DNA of 64,000 nucleotides from Halobellus sp. Atlit-31R (GCA_003665935.1 QPLR01000002.1:558001-622000), one strand, 5' to 3'. Counted from the stretch's first letter, positions 1 through 8,692 are shown. Translations and numbers: made by a program. Notes: generated by a model from the letters alone, not told the origin.

Positions 1-1260
1 GGTCGGATCGAGCGACGCGCCGGAGCCGAGCGCGAACCGCGGCCACTCGCCGTCCCGGTGGACGGCCGCGGCGACGACCGGGACGTCTACGTCCTGAGTG
101 GCTAACAGCGCCGTCACCGACAGGTCTTCCGCACGCGCTCGCTTGCAGAGTTCGTCGTAGTCGGGATCCGAGACGGTGAGTTCGAGCGGCTCGAACGTCG
201 AGTACCACGCCAACATCGTCGCGTCCCGCTCGACGACCTCGTAGAGCCCCGAGAGCAGGGCTTCGACGCCCGAGTTCCCGAGTCCGAGTCCGGTCGTGAT
301 CGCCGGCTTGTACTGTTCAGTCGGCGGCGGGTAGTGGACGAACTCCGCCGGCAACGACACCGACTCGTCGGTCCGGAGGTCGACGCCCGGAACCCACGGG
401 ATCGGTGTCTCGGGGTCTGGGTCCGCGGAGTCGTCCGGCCGGACGAACCGCGACGGCGACACCGGACGCGCCCGGGTCCGCTCGGGCGCGGTCGTGAACT
501 CCGCGCCGCGGTAGACGCCCGCGCAGTACCGTTCCAGCGCCTCTCCGAGGGCCTTCATGAAGGCGACGTCCCAGTCGGGGTCGACGCCGGCCGCGAGTTC
601 GGCCGCGCGCGCGTCGCTGAAGCCTTCGGTGTCGGCCGTCTGGGCCAGGTAGTACGGGACCGGGAACGACTCGCGTTCGCCGACCTGTGTGACGATCCCC
701 GTCCGATCGTCGAGCGCACGCTCCGCACGGGCGAGTGAGTCTTCGACGGCGACGTCCCGGTGCTCCCGTCCGACGGTTCGGTCCCGCGACGCCGGGTCCG
801 GGATCGGGAGGATCGGCCGTTCTGCGGTGATACCGGTTCCCGAGACTTCGGCGACGGTCCCGGCGACGGCATCGTCGCCGGTGAGAAGGGCGATGGCCCG
901 CCGGCCAGCGACCGCACCCGCGAGGCGAACTGCGCTGCGCTCTCCCGACGGCGGTCCCACGGCGTCAGTCGTCGCAGCGACGCGCGTCTGCAGGTCGGAG
1001 AATCCGACCGTCTCGTCGAACACGGAGACGGCCGCGTCGATCGCTTCGACCGCGTGCCCGCCGACGCCCCCGATCTCGACTACCACGAGTCGCTCTCTGG
1101 AGGCTACGGCACTGAGGGCGTCGCTTCCGGCCGGGACGACCGCGAGTGTCAGCGCCGGATCGTCGGTGTCCTCTCCGACGCGGGCGTCGATGTCATCGAA
1201 GGCGGCGGTCGCGGCGTCCGCGGCGGGGCCGCTCCCGATGAGCTCGATCTCGTATGTCAC
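1..1260 (-). CDS. YcaO-domain protein (3' end outside window)
   Basis: The frame reads from a GTG at 1260 to the window edge, giving 420 codons. An in-frame TGA lies upstream with no other start between, which fixes GTG. About 230 residues of N-terminal domain precede a YcaO core with GEALERYC near residue 238 and YEVVERDA near residue 338. Both are Glu-rich ATP-binding motifs of the family. Known YcaO enzymes use ATP to activate a peptide backbone or a carboxylate, for azoline formation, thioamidation or ribosomal S12 methylthiolation. No precursor peptide or partner enzyme lies on the visible side, so the substrate is unknown. The gene is divergent from tbsP across about 140 bp of AT-rich DNA. 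Confidence 0.75.
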   Translation of the reverse strand, partial: MTYEIELIGSGPAADAATAAFDDIDARVGEDTDDPALTLAVVPAGSDALSAVASRERLVVVEIGGVGGHAVEAIDAAVSVFDETVGFSDLQTRVAATTDAVGPPSGERSAVRLAGAVAGRRAIALLTGDDAVAGTVAEVSGTGITAERPILPIPDPASRDRTVGREHRDVAVEDSLARAERALDDRTGIVTQVGERESFPVPYYLAQTADTEGFSDARAAELAAGVDPDWDVAFMKALGEALERYCAGVYRGAEFTTAPERTRARPVSPSRFVRPDDSADPDPETPIPWVPGVDLRTDESVSLPAEFVHYPPPTEQYKPAITTGLGLGNSGVEALLSGLYEVVERDATMLAWYSTFEPLELTVSDPDYDELCKRARAEDLSVTALLATQDVDVPVVAAAVHRDGEWPRFALGSGASLDPT

Positions 1261-1400
1261 AGGTCTGTCGACGGCCGTGACTGAGAAAAATCAGCCGGGT
1301 CAAAGCAAGCGGGAGCGTTCGGACTACCGACGCCTGTCTCGAAGAATATACAGATCATATTACGGTAAAATTAAATACGTTCTGATAAATTATACGTCGT

Positions 1401-2222
1401 ATGTTCTCCGAATCGAACGTGCTCGGATCCGACGTCGGGCACGTCATCGCGTCGGCCCTCCAGTCGACTTCCTCCGTCGTCTACGTACTCGACCCGACTC
1501 CGGACGTCGTCGAAGCGCTCGTCGATGTCGCCGCCGAGTCAGAGACAGTCCCCACGATCCGCGTCCTCGCCGACGAGCAACTCCTGAAGGACGTGATGGA
1601 GGACTTCCTGGTTGCCAGTAGCGCGGCCGACCTCGTCGCAGACGGCGTTCTCGAACTGCGCGTCGTCGAGGAGCCGATCGAGAGCACGCTGCTCGTAACG
1701 GACGCGGCTGTCGTCGCGGTCGTCAGCGCCGGCGACCACGTCGCCGGGCTCTCCACCGACGACGAGGAGTTCGTGCAGAGCGCACACGACACGTACCGCG
1801 ATCGGTTCAGGGCCGCCGAGACGTTCCGGCTCCGTGCTCCGGCGATCTCGGCGGTCTTCACGTCGCTCGAAGCGGATCTCGGCTCCGAGGTCCGGTCGGA
1901 TTTCGACGCGGTCCTCGACTCGCTGGAGACGGTCCGCGGCGACGGGACGAGCCTCGACGAGGTCACGATCAGCCTGCTGGTCGCTGCGAAAAACGACGTG
2001 CTCCTGTACGACGTCTCGAAGTGGGGCGAAGACGTCGGGATCGCCAGCAAGGCGACGTTCTCCCGGACGAAAACCGAACTGGAGGATCTGGGGTTGATCG
2101 AGACGGAGAAGGTGCCGATCGACGTCGGTCGACCGCGGCTCCGCCTGCGGCTCGGCGACGACCGGCTGCACGACGTACCGGCGACCGAGCTCGCGGCCGT
2201 CGCACGAGACATTCTCGGGTGA
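1401..2222 (+). CDS. tbsP: Haloarchaeal transcriptional regulator TbsP (DUF5821 family)
   Basis: This 273-residue acidic protein begins MFSESNVLGSDVGHVIA. It has an alpha/beta N-terminal half and ends in a winged-helix-like segment around residues 190-260 (SLLVAAKNDVLLYDVS, then IASKATFSRTKTELEDLGL). It matches from memory the haloarchaeal family now called TbsP, described as a regulator working with the sugar regulator TrmB. The ATG is leaderless: an AT-rich TATA element (AAATTAAATACG, 1370-1381) sits about 25 nt upstream. The regulatory role here is inferred from family membership; the HTH is visible but weak by eye. Confidence 0.6.
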   Translation: MFSESNVLGSDVGHVIASALQSTSSVVYVLDPTPDVVEALVDVAAESETVPTIRVLADEQLLKDVMEDFLVASSAADLVADGVLELRVVEEPIESTLLVTDAAVVAVVSAGDHVAGLSTDDEEFVQSAHDTYRDRFRAAETFRLRAPAISAVFTSLEADLGSEVRSDFDAVLDSLETVRGDGTSLDEVTISLLVAAKNDVLLYDVSKWGEDVGIASKATFSRTKTELEDLGLIETEKVPIDVGRPRLRLRLGDDRLHDVPATELAAVARDILG

Positions 2223-2302
2223 GGCGGCCGGCGGTGAGCGATCCGACAATCGCGTCAGTACCAGTCTGATGTCCGTTCGCGGCGGTCTGTCGGCCGGCCG
2301 GG

Positions 2303-2326
2303 GCCAAAGTGAACACACTTATTGGC
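2303..2326 (+). promoter_or_regulatory. Imperfect inverted repeat over the glyA promoter
   Basis: Arms GCCAAAGTG (2303-2311) and CACTTATTGGC (2316-2326) pair with a two-base bulge around AACA. The right arm contains the TATA-like CTTATTGG about 25 nt before the glyA ATG. The position, on top of TATA, suits an operator. It shares the ACACA/TGTGT theme with repeats before folD and purF. Confidence 0.45.
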
Positions 2327-2347
2327 TGGACGGACCCCCTATCACGT

Positions 2348-3595
2348 ATGGATTACAGCCAGGTCCGCGACGTCGACCCGGACGTCGCAGACGCGCTCTC
2401 CGGTGAGGTACAGCGACAACGGGACACGCTGGCGATGATCGCGAGCGAGAACCACGTGAGCGAGGCGGTCCTCGAAGCGCAGGGGAGCGCGCTCACGAAC
2501 AAGTACGCCGAAGGCTACCCCGGCGAGCGGTACTACGCGGGCTGTGAGTACGCCGACGAGATCGAGAACCTGGCTATCGAGCGAGCGAAAGAGCTGTGGG
2601 GGGCCGAACACGTCAACGTCCAGCCGCACTCCGGCACGCAGGCGAATATGGGCGTCTACCTCGCGATGCTCGACCCCGGCGACAAGATCCTCTCGCTCGA
2701 TCTCACCCACGGCGGCCACCTCTCGCACGGCCACCCCGCGAACTTCGCGGGCCAGACCTACGAGGTCGAACAGTACGAGGTCGACCCCGAGACGGGCTAC
2801 GTCGACTACGAGGGACTCGCCGAGATCGCCGACGAGTTCGATCCCGACATCATCGTCTCCGGCTACTCCGCGTACCCCCGCGAGGTCGACTTCCAGCGCG
2901 TGCAGGACGTTGCGAACGACGTCGACGCGTACCACCTGGCCGACATCGCCCACATCACGGGCCTGGTCGCCGCGGGCGTCCACGCCTCGCCCGTCGGCGT
3001 CGCGGACTTCGTCACCGGCTCGACGCACAAGACCATCCGCGCGGGCCGCGGCGGGATCATAATGTGCGACGAGGAACACGCCAAGGCGATCGACAACGCG
3101 GTCTTCCCGGGCGCACAGGGCGGCCCCCTGATGCACAACGTCGCGGGGAAAGCCGTCGGGTTCAAAGAGGCGCTCTCGGAGTCGTTCGAGGCGTACGCCG
3201 AGCAGACAGTCGCCAACGCGAAAGCACTCGCCGAGACGTTCACCGAGCACGGACTCGAGGTCGTTTCGGGCGGCACCGACAACCACCTCGTGTTGGTCGA
3301 CCTCCGACCCTCCCATCCGGAGACGACGGGCAAAGACGTCGAAGCGGCCCTCGAAGACGCCGGAATCATTATGAACGCGAACACGGTCCCCGGTGAGACG
3401 CGGTCGGCGTTCGACCCCAGCGGAATCCGTCTCGGCACGGCCGCGCTCACGACGCGCGGCTTCGACGAGGACGTGACTCGGGAGGTCGGCGAACTCGTCG
3501 TCAGTGTGGTCGACAACTACGACGACGAAGACGTCGTCGCCGACGTCACAGACCGCGTACAGGAACTCTGCGCGGAGTACCCGCTCTACGAGTAG
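2348..3595 (+). CDS. glyA: Serine hydroxymethyltransferase
   Basis: The enzyme is PLP-dependent and cytosolic. It interconverts serine and glycine while charging tetrahydrofolate with a one-carbon unit. The protein is 415 residues, the usual family length. It shows the N-terminal IASENHVSEAV block and the PLP-lysine motif TGSTHKT, with Lys228. The start MDYSQVRDVDPDVA at 2348 is preferred over the in-frame ATG 13 codons upstream, because the TATA-like element (2318-2325) lies about 25 nt before it and inside the longer reading. folD follows 84 bp downstream with its own promoter, and the two enzymes act consecutively on folate one-carbon units. Confidence 0.96.
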   Translation: MDYSQVRDVDPDVADALSGEVQRQRDTLAMIASENHVSEAVLEAQGSALTNKYAEGYPGERYYAGCEYADEIENLAIERAKELWGAEHVNVQPHSGTQANMGVYLAMLDPGDKILSLDLTHGGHLSHGHPANFAGQTYEVEQYEVDPETGYVDYEGLAEIADEFDPDIIVSGYSAYPREVDFQRVQDVANDVDAYHLADIAHITGLVAAGVHASPVGVADFVTGSTHKTIRAGRGGIIMCDEEHAKAIDNAVFPGAQGGPLMHNVAGKAVGFKEALSESFEAYAEQTVANAKALAETFTEHGLEVVSGGTDNHLVLVDLRPSHPETTGKDVEAALEDAGIIMNANTVPGETRSAFDPSGIRLGTAALTTRGFDEDVTREVGELVVSVVDNYDDEDVVADVTDRVQELCAEYPLYE

Positions 3596-3643
3596 CAGCG
3601 CCGACGGGGCGGGACCGCCCGCCCAGGGATTCGACGCGGAACC

Positions 3644-3660
3644 CACACATTTGAAGTGTG
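3644..3660 (+). promoter_or_regulatory. Inverted repeat in the folD promoter
   Basis: CACAC (3644-3648) and GTGTG (3656-3660) are perfect 5-bp arms separated by 7 bp (ATTTGAA). The repeat ends 20 nt before the folD ATG, where TFB/TBP or RNA polymerase would bind. It resembles the repeats upstream of glyA and purF. Confidence 0.45.
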
Positions 3661-3679
3661 CTACCGCTCCCTCTAGCGT

Positions 3680-4567
3680 ATGACCGAGATCATCGACGGC
3701 AACGCCGTCGCTGAGGATATTCGGAACGGACTTCTCGACGGGATCGAGACGTTGACCGAGGCTGGGACGACTCCCTGTCTCGCCACGGTTCTGATGAACG
3801 ACGACCCCGCCAGCGAGACGTACGTCTCGATGAAGCACAAAGACTGCGAGGAAGTGGGGATCGCCACACGCGACATCGAGATCGATCCCGACGCGCCCGC
3901 CGAAGACCTGTTCGACACGGTCGACGAGCTGAACGCCGACCCAGAGGTTCACGGCATCCTCGTTCAGATGCCCCTCCCGGACCACGTCGACGAGCGTGAG
4001 GTCCTCCGCCGCATCGACCCCGCGAAGGACGTCGACGGCTTCCACCCCGAGAACGTCGGTCGTCTCGTCGCGGGCAACGCCAGGTACAAACCCTGTACGC
4101 CGCACGGCGTTCAGAAGCTTCTCGCCGCCGCGGACGTCGAGACCGAGGGCGCAGACGCGGTGGTCGTCGGTCGCTCGAACATCGTCGGCAAGCCGATGGC
4201 GAACCTCCTGATCCAGAAGGCGGAGGGTGGTAACGCGACCGTAACGGTCTGTCACTCCCGGACGGACGACCTCGCGGAGAAGACGCGCGCCGCCGACATC
4301 GTCATCGCTGCGGCCGGCGTCCCCGAGATGATCACCGGCGAGATGCTCTCGGAGGGGGCTGTCGTGATCGACGTCGGCATCAACCGCGTCGAGACCGAAG
4401 ACGGCTCAGAGCTGGTCGGTGACGTCGAGTACGAGAGCGCCGCCGAAAAGGCGAGCGCGATCACGCCCGTTCCGGGCGGCGTCGGACCGATGACCCGCGC
4501 AATGTTGCTGTGGAACACGGTCAAGGCTGCCGGCGACGTCGCCGGTGTCGACGTCGACCTCCCGTAG
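3680..4567 (+). CDS. folD: Bifunctional methylene-THF dehydrogenase / methenyl-THF cyclohydrolase
   Basis: FolD oxidises methylene-THF to methenyl-THF and hydrolyses it to formyl-THF, which feeds purine synthesis. The protein is 295 residues. It contains the catalytic region YVSMKHKDCEEVG with the family's Tyr and Lys, DGFHPENVG, PCTPHG, and the Rossmann signature VVVGRSNIVGKPMANLL. The C-terminal PVPGGVGPMTRAML block is complete. The first ATG fits a leaderless start. It follows glyA on the same strand but probably has its own promoter overlapping the inverted repeat at 3644-3660. Confidence 0.96.
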   Translation: MTEIIDGNAVAEDIRNGLLDGIETLTEAGTTPCLATVLMNDDPASETYVSMKHKDCEEVGIATRDIEIDPDAPAEDLFDTVDELNADPEVHGILVQMPLPDHVDEREVLRRIDPAKDVDGFHPENVGRLVAGNARYKPCTPHGVQKLLAAADVETEGADAVVVGRSNIVGKPMANLLIQKAEGGNATVTVCHSRTDDLAEKTRAADIVIAAAGVPEMITGEMLSEGAVVIDVGINRVETEDGSELVGDVEYESAAEKASAITPVPGGVGPMTRAMLLWNTVKAAGDVAGVDVDLP

Positions 4568-4576
4568 CCTGTCTGT

Positions 4577-4999
4577 TCAGCGCCCGAATCCGCTCGGACC
4601 GCCGGGACCGCCCGGACCGCGGGTGCCGCGCGGGCCGCCGGGACCCTCTCCGGCGACCGTCGTATGCGTCGGCTCCGGCCGCGGCTCGACTTCCTCGCCG
4701 TCGACGAATCGAACGAACGAGAGGTAGAACTCGCGTCCGCACGGGCTCTCTAGGTCCGGGTCTTCGACGTCGTCGGCGTCGCTTCGGTCGCCGGTCCACC
4801 GAACACCGGCGGCTCCGACATCGCCCTCACCGCAGACGAGCCGGACACCGTCGGCCGACTCGAACTCCTCGTCGGGGTCGGCGTACTCCCAGCCGACGAG
4901 CGGATACGGCGTGACCGACTTATCGGAGAGGTAACCCTCGCGGTCCAACTCGAAGACGGCCCCGCAGTGCGGACAGTAGTAGCTGACAGGATAACTCAT
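4577..4999 (-). CDS. Small zinc-ribbon-like protein with collagen-like Gly-X-Y tail
   Basis: This 140-residue acidic protein is of unknown function. The N-terminus carries CPHCG (residues 9-13). Further cysteines in RLVCGEG and ESPCGREF could complete a zinc site. The last 22 residues form seven consecutive Gly-X-Y triplets rich in Pro (GPGGPRGTRG, then PGGPGGPSGFG), unlike the acidic body. The start ATG at 4999 has TATA GCGTTAAGTCGG about 25 nt upstream. The gene converges on folD with only 9 bp between stops. The coding call is good; the function is not known. Confidence 0.75.
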   Translation of the reverse strand: MSYPVSYYCPHCGAVFELDREGYLSDKSVTPYPLVGWEYADPDEEFESADGVRLVCGEGDVGAAGVRWTGDRSDADDVEDPDLESPCGREFYLSFVRFVDGEEVEPRPEPTHTTVAGEGPGGPRGTRGPGGPGGPSGFGR

Positions 5000-5079
5000 T
5001 GGTCCGACATCGGGCGCGAACCGACTTAACGCCCGCGCCGGTAGGGTTCCGGGTGCGGGTGCACTCTACGGAGCCACGC

Positions 5080-5096
5080 CCAGTGTTTAAATACGA
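5080..5096. promoter_or_regulatory. Orphan TATA-like element
   Basis: GTGTTTAAATACGAC is a near-ideal haloarchaeal TATA, readable on both strands. It lies in the 198-bp gap between the small protein ending its 5' side at 4999 and the HAD gene ending at 5198. Neither gene has its start about 25 nt away, so any transcript would be non-coding or very short. Confidence 0.3.
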
Positions 5097-5197
5097 CGGC
5101 GGGGCCACAGCGCGTGTGTCGTGACCGGGATCGCGAGACGTGACGCGGGAGCGCGGCACGGCGTCTCGCGGCGGTGCGTGTGCCGCCTGTCCGCTAC

Positions 5198-5785
5198 TCA
5201 GTCCGAACGGGTCGAGTCAGCGAGCTGCTCGTCGACGTAACTGAATGCGACGCCCGCGCGGCGAGCTGCCTCCTCGTCGCGGACCGAGTCGCCGACGAAG
5301 ACTGCGTCGTCGGGATCGGCTCCGAGTCGCCGGATCGTCTCGAGCAGGGGGTCCGGGTGGGGCTTCTGCGTCGCCACGGAGTCGCGGCCGACAACGGCGT
5401 CGACGTGGGAGTCGAGGTCGTGGACGTCGAGCGCGGTTCGGCAGGCGTCCTCACAGTTCAGCGAACAGACGCCCTCGGCGTCGAACGTACCGACGGTGTC
5501 GGCGTGGGGGAGCCGTTCGGAGCGACGCGCACCCTCGCGCTCGTGGCCCGCGATGACGGCTTCGACGTCGCCGCGGAGGTCGGTCTCGTCTGCGAGCTCC
5601 AGGAGACCCCAGAGGTTTCGCCCGGCCGTGTCGACGCCGGCGCGGTCGAACACCCCGGTGACGTCGTCAGTGACGACGCCCCAGTCGACAGAGAGGTCCA
5701 CGAGCGTGCCGTCCAGATCCCAGACGGCGACATCGAACTCGGCGAGCGACGGTCCCGGTTCCGCGCTGGAGTGATCGGTCATCAC
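5198..5785 (-). CDS. HAD-superfamily hydrolase, phosphoglycolate-phosphatase-like
   Basis: The protein is 195 residues and probably a soluble phosphatase. HAD motif I is WDLDGTLVDL, with nucleophile Asp23 and acid/base Asp25. Motif III Lys lies in QKPHPDPLLE, and motif IV is VFVGDSVRDEEAARRAG. A helical cap of about 90 residues sits between motifs I and II, as in the phosphoglycolate phosphatase/beta-phosphoglucomutase subgroup. The substrate cannot be read from sequence. Two adjacent ATGs (5785, 5782) are equally possible. A weak TATA region lies 5' in the 86-bp gap to alaX. Confidence 0.85.
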   Translation of the reverse strand: MMTDHSSAEPGPSLAEFDVAVWDLDGTLVDLSVDWGVVTDDVTGVFDRAGVDTAGRNLWGLLELADETDLRGDVEAVIAGHEREGARRSERLPHADTVGTFDAEGVCSLNCEDACRTALDVHDLDSHVDAVVGRDSVATQKPHPDPLLETIRRLGADPDDAVFVGDSVRDEEAARRAGVAFSYVDEQLADSTRSD

Positions 5786-5871
5786 TCTCTGTAGGATGGC
5801 ATCGTGAAAAGGGGCTTCGGATGGGCCGCTGACCCGCCTCGTCCGGATCGCCTCGGTAACTCAACCGGGCC

Positions 5872-7077
5872 TCAGTCCGCCGGCTCCCACTCCCGAAGCG
5901 CGTTCCGGACGGCCTCCGGGTCGGCGTCAAGTCCGCCACCCTGCGCGAACGGCGGCCCGCCGCCACCACCGCCCCCGTAGGTGTCGGTCACGGCGTCGAC
6001 CACGTCGCCGGCGTGCACGTCGCTGTCCGGTCCCGCAGCGACCACGAGATACGGGCGCTCGTCGCCGCCAACCGCGCCGACGACGTCCGCGTCGTCGACG
6101 GCCGACTTCGCCGCCTCGCCGGCGTCGTTGGGGTCGACGCCGTCAAGGACGCCGAGGTGCCAAGTCGTCCCCTGCTTCTCGACGGTGTCGAAGCCGTCGA
6201 TCGCGTCGGCGACGGCCGCGCGTTCGAGCTCGCGGACCCGGTCCTGAAGCTCGTCGCGCTCCGACCGAACCGCCGCCGCCGTCTCCGCGAGGTCGTCGAG
6301 GTTCGTTTCCAGCGTCGCTGCCGTGCGACGAAGCGCGTGGTGCCGGTCCGCACCGCGATCGATACCGGCCGGTCCGACCGCGAACTCGACGCGGGTGAGC
6401 CCCTCGCCGGGGTTCGACCGGTCCAGAACCGTTACTGGGCCGATCTCGCGCGTGTTCGAGACGTGCGTGCCTCCGCAGGCGGCGACGTCCCAGCCGTCGA
6501 TATCGACGACTCGGACCGTGTCGGCGTCGGCCATAACCCCCTCTTCGGTCTTCGTGTTGAACGCGACGTCGTCGCGAGCGGTCGCCTCGTCTGCCGGAAC
6601 CTCCGCCCAGCTCACGTCCAGAGAGTCCCAGATCGCACGGTTCGTCAGCCGTTCGAGTTCGACGAGGGTCTCGTCGTCGATCTCAGTCGGCGTCGTGAAG
6701 TCCAGACGGACCTTCTCTTCGGAGATGTCGAAGCCGCCGTAGCCGAGATCGTCGAGAAGCCGGCGACCAGCTCCGTAGAGCACGTGACTCGCCGTGTGTG
6801 CTCGCATACAGTACGTTCGGAAGTCGTCGTCGACGACACCGGTCACCGCGTCGCCGACCTCGAACGAGGGTGACGCCGTCAGCGTGTGCCGGACCGCGTC
6901 GGCGTCTTCCTGAACGTCGACGACTTGGACGCCGTCGATCGTTCCGCTGTCTGCGGGCTGGCCACCGCTCTCGGCGTAAAAGTAGGTGTGATCGAGCGTC
7001 ACCGTCCGGTCGTCGACGTCGACGACCTCGGCGGTGAACTCGCGGACCTCCGGATCTGCCGGGGCGCGTGTTCGCAT
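5872..7077 (-). CDS. alaX: Alanyl-tRNA editing protein, AlaX-L type with DHHA1 domain
   Basis: AlaX proteins hydrolyse Ser-tRNA(Ala) or Gly-tRNA(Ala) in trans. The 401 residues contain an N-terminal beta-barrel (TYFYAESGGQPADSGT), the metal-binding HTASH motif near residue 94 and CGGTH near residue 200. A helical linker and a DHHA1-type C-terminus with a poly-Gly stretch and PPFAQGGG complete it. Length and domain order match the long AlaX form, which is alanyl-tRNA synthetase without its catalytic and tRNA-recognition parts. It ends 82 bp before aMBF1 on the same strand. Confidence 0.92.
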   Translation of the reverse strand: MRTRAPADPEVREFTAEVVDVDDRTVTLDHTYFYAESGGQPADSGTIDGVQVVDVQEDADAVRHTLTASPSFEVGDAVTGVVDDDFRTYCMRAHTASHVLYGAGRRLLDDLGYGGFDISEEKVRLDFTTPTEIDDETLVELERLTNRAIWDSLDVSWAEVPADEATARDDVAFNTKTEEGVMADADTVRVVDIDGWDVAACGGTHVSNTREIGPVTVLDRSNPGEGLTRVEFAVGPAGIDRGADRHHALRRTAATLETNLDDLAETAAAVRSERDELQDRVRELERAAVADAIDGFDTVEKQGTTWHLGVLDGVDPNDAGEAAKSAVDDADVVGAVGGDERPYLVVAAGPDSDVHAGDVVDAVTDTYGGGGGGGPPFAQGGGLDADPEAVRNALREWEPAD

Positions 7078-7158
7078 ACGAGCCGCTGAGGGCGTGGGGA
7101 GACAAAAATGGTGGCAGTTCGGCGGACGAGACCTCCCGTCACCGCGTGCAGCGGTCGC

Positions 7159-7677
7159 CTACTCGTCGATCAGATCGACATCGAGCCGGTCTTCGAGCGC
7201 GCGAACCAGCGATCCGCCGACACCGGCGCGCGTGGCACGGCCCTGTTCGACGGCATCGATATCGGACTCCTCGGCGTCGAGTTCGGCCGCCAGCTCCTCG
7301 ATCGTCAGGCCCGCCTCCTGTCGCGCCGCCTCGACGCGGTCGCCGTAGCCGGAGACGAGGTAGGGCAACTGGTCGCCCTCGTAGTCGGTTCCCTCCTGCT
7401 CCCAGTGGCTCGCATCGCCCGAGGCCTGGTCGTACATCCGTGCTTGCTGTTGGGCGGCGCGTTTGCGGCGGGAGGTCCCGGAAGAACCATCGTCGGGCGA
7501 CCCGGACGAGGCGCTCGTCGTTTTCCGAGTGTCGTCGTGCGGTGCACAGTCCGCACAGACCAGGAGTTCCGCGCCGGCGACGTTGGCCCGGCGGAGATTG
7601 CCGGTCGAGCGACCGCAGAGTTCGCAGCTATCGCCGTCGCCACCGCCGCCGCCGCTCCCGGTGGAGTATTTTGGCAT
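7159..7677 (-). CDS. Archaeal multiprotein bridging factor aMBF1
   Basis: The protein is 172 residues. The N-terminal zinc ribbon has CELCG (residues 18-22) and CADC. It is preceded by the MPKYSTGSGGGGG leader often seen in haloarchaeal homologues. A low-complexity linker follows, and an XRE-type helix-turn-helix closes the protein (residues about 115-165, QEAGLTIEELAAELDAEES). aMBF1 is a conserved archaeal homologue of eukaryotic MBF1 and is reported to associate with ribosomes as well as resembling a transcription coactivator. The product is cytosolic. It is the likely first gene of a strand-wise run with alaX. Confidence 0.9.
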   Translation of the reverse strand: MPKYSTGSGGGGGDGDSCELCGRSTGNLRRANVAGAELLVCADCAPHDDTRKTTSASSGSPDDGSSGTSRRKRAAQQQARMYDQASGDASHWEQEGTDYEGDQLPYLVSGYGDRVEAARQEAGLTIEELAAELDAEESDIDAVEQGRATRAGVGGSLVRALEDRLDVDLIDE

Positions 7678-7925
7678 AGCTTCCGTACTCTCTCCAGGGG
7701 TTAAAACGTAGCCCCACCGTGGGGCGAGCAGCGGCGACTGCCGCCGCGAGAGCGGATCACTCGCGGTTTCGAGCGCACGAGACTGGAGTGCGGATTAGGT
7801 CGAGAGCCGACCGGCGGACCGGACGGCCACGGCTGGTGAACGTAGCTTCGGAAGGATTGTGCGTGGGTGCTGTGTCCCCGAAGGGAAGAGCACCTGCATC
7901 GAGTGGCGGTCGAATCGCCGTGCGA

Positions 7926-8010
7926 TGCGTGGGACCGGATTTGAACCGGCGGACCCCTATGGGACAGCGCCCTCAACGCTGCGCCGTTGGCCTAGCTTGG
8001 CTACCCACGC
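7926..8010 (-). tRNA. tRNA-Leu (anticodon GAG)
   Basis: The gene spans 85 nt. The 7-bp acceptor stem GCGTGGG (8010-8004) pairs with CCCACGC (7933-7927) and is followed by discriminator A. The anticodon stem CAGCG/CGCTG encloses loop TTGAGGG, giving GAG. A long variable arm, as expected for a class II Leu tRNA, and T-loop GTTCAAATC are present. No CCA is encoded and no intron is seen. Confidence 0.96.
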
Positions 8011-8131
8011 TCGCAGTGTCGTATCGTGCAATCACTGGTTGTCCGGGGTAATTTAAATGAGTTTCCTTTCGACGACGGAGCGGGCGTCCCGTAGCCGGCA
8101 CCGTTTTTACCGCTCCGTCCGGCCATCCGGT

Positions 8132-8692
8132 ATGGAACTCCGTGCCCGCGACCACGTGCTCGAACTCACGACGGCACTGACCGTGGTCTCACTCGCCGCT
8201 GTGTTCGGTGCCGTTCTGGGTGCGATCCCCGCCTCGATCGTCCCCGACGCGCCCGCGACGCTGGTCGAAGCGATCCCCCACGTTAACGCCGCCCTCAGCA
8301 CTACAGCGATCGTGACGATCCTCCTCGGCGTGCGCTTCATCCGGCGCGGCGACGTGAACCGACACCGGGCGATGATGATCACGACGCTCGGTCTGTTCGT
8401 TGCGTTCCTCGCGCTCTACCTCTACCGGCTCATCCTAGTCGGAACCGCCGAGTTCCCGGGGCCGGAGACCGTCTATCAGTTCGTCTACCTCCCGACGCTC
8501 GCGATTCACATCCTGCTCGCGATCGTCTGCGTCCCGCTCGTCTACTACGTGCTGCTGCTCGGGGTCACGCGCCCGGTCTCAGAGATCTACGACTCCGCAC
8601 ACAAGCGGGTCGGCCGGATCGCCGCCTCGCTGTGGCTGATCTCCTTTTTCCTCGGCGACGTCGTCTACGTGATGCTGTACGTCGTCTACTGA
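8132..8692 (+). CDS. DUF420 family integral membrane protein
   Basis: The protein is 186 residues with about five hydrophobic helices (ALTVVSLAAVFGAVLGAIPA, ALSTTAIVTILLGVRFI, MMITTLGLFVAFLALYLYRL, LAIHILLAIVCVPLVYYVLL, and the C-terminal helix). Conserved His residues are typical of DUF420 (PHVNA, NRHR, HILLA, AHKRVGR), which is often linked to cytochrome oxidase assembly or haem-copper genes. That link is from the family only; no oxidase gene is nearby. ATG 8132 is chosen because TATA GTTTTTAC (8103-8110) lies 22-29 nt upstream, placing it inside the longer in-frame reading from 8057. Confidence 0.82.
   Translation: MELRARDHVLELTTALTVVSLAAVFGAVLGAIPASIVPDAPATLVEAIPHVNAALSTTAIVTILLGVRFIRRGDVNRHRAMMITTLGLFVAFLALYLYRLILVGTAEFPGPETVYQFVYLPTLAIHILLAIVCVPLVYYVLLLGVTRPVSEIYDSAHKRVGRIAASLWLISFFLGDVVYVMLYVVY

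Noticed and set aside
2342..4255. Long antisense reading frame opposite glyA and folD
   Set aside because: It is a by-product of GC-rich codon bias on the other strand; both sense genes are certain and the antisense protein has no recognisable domain.
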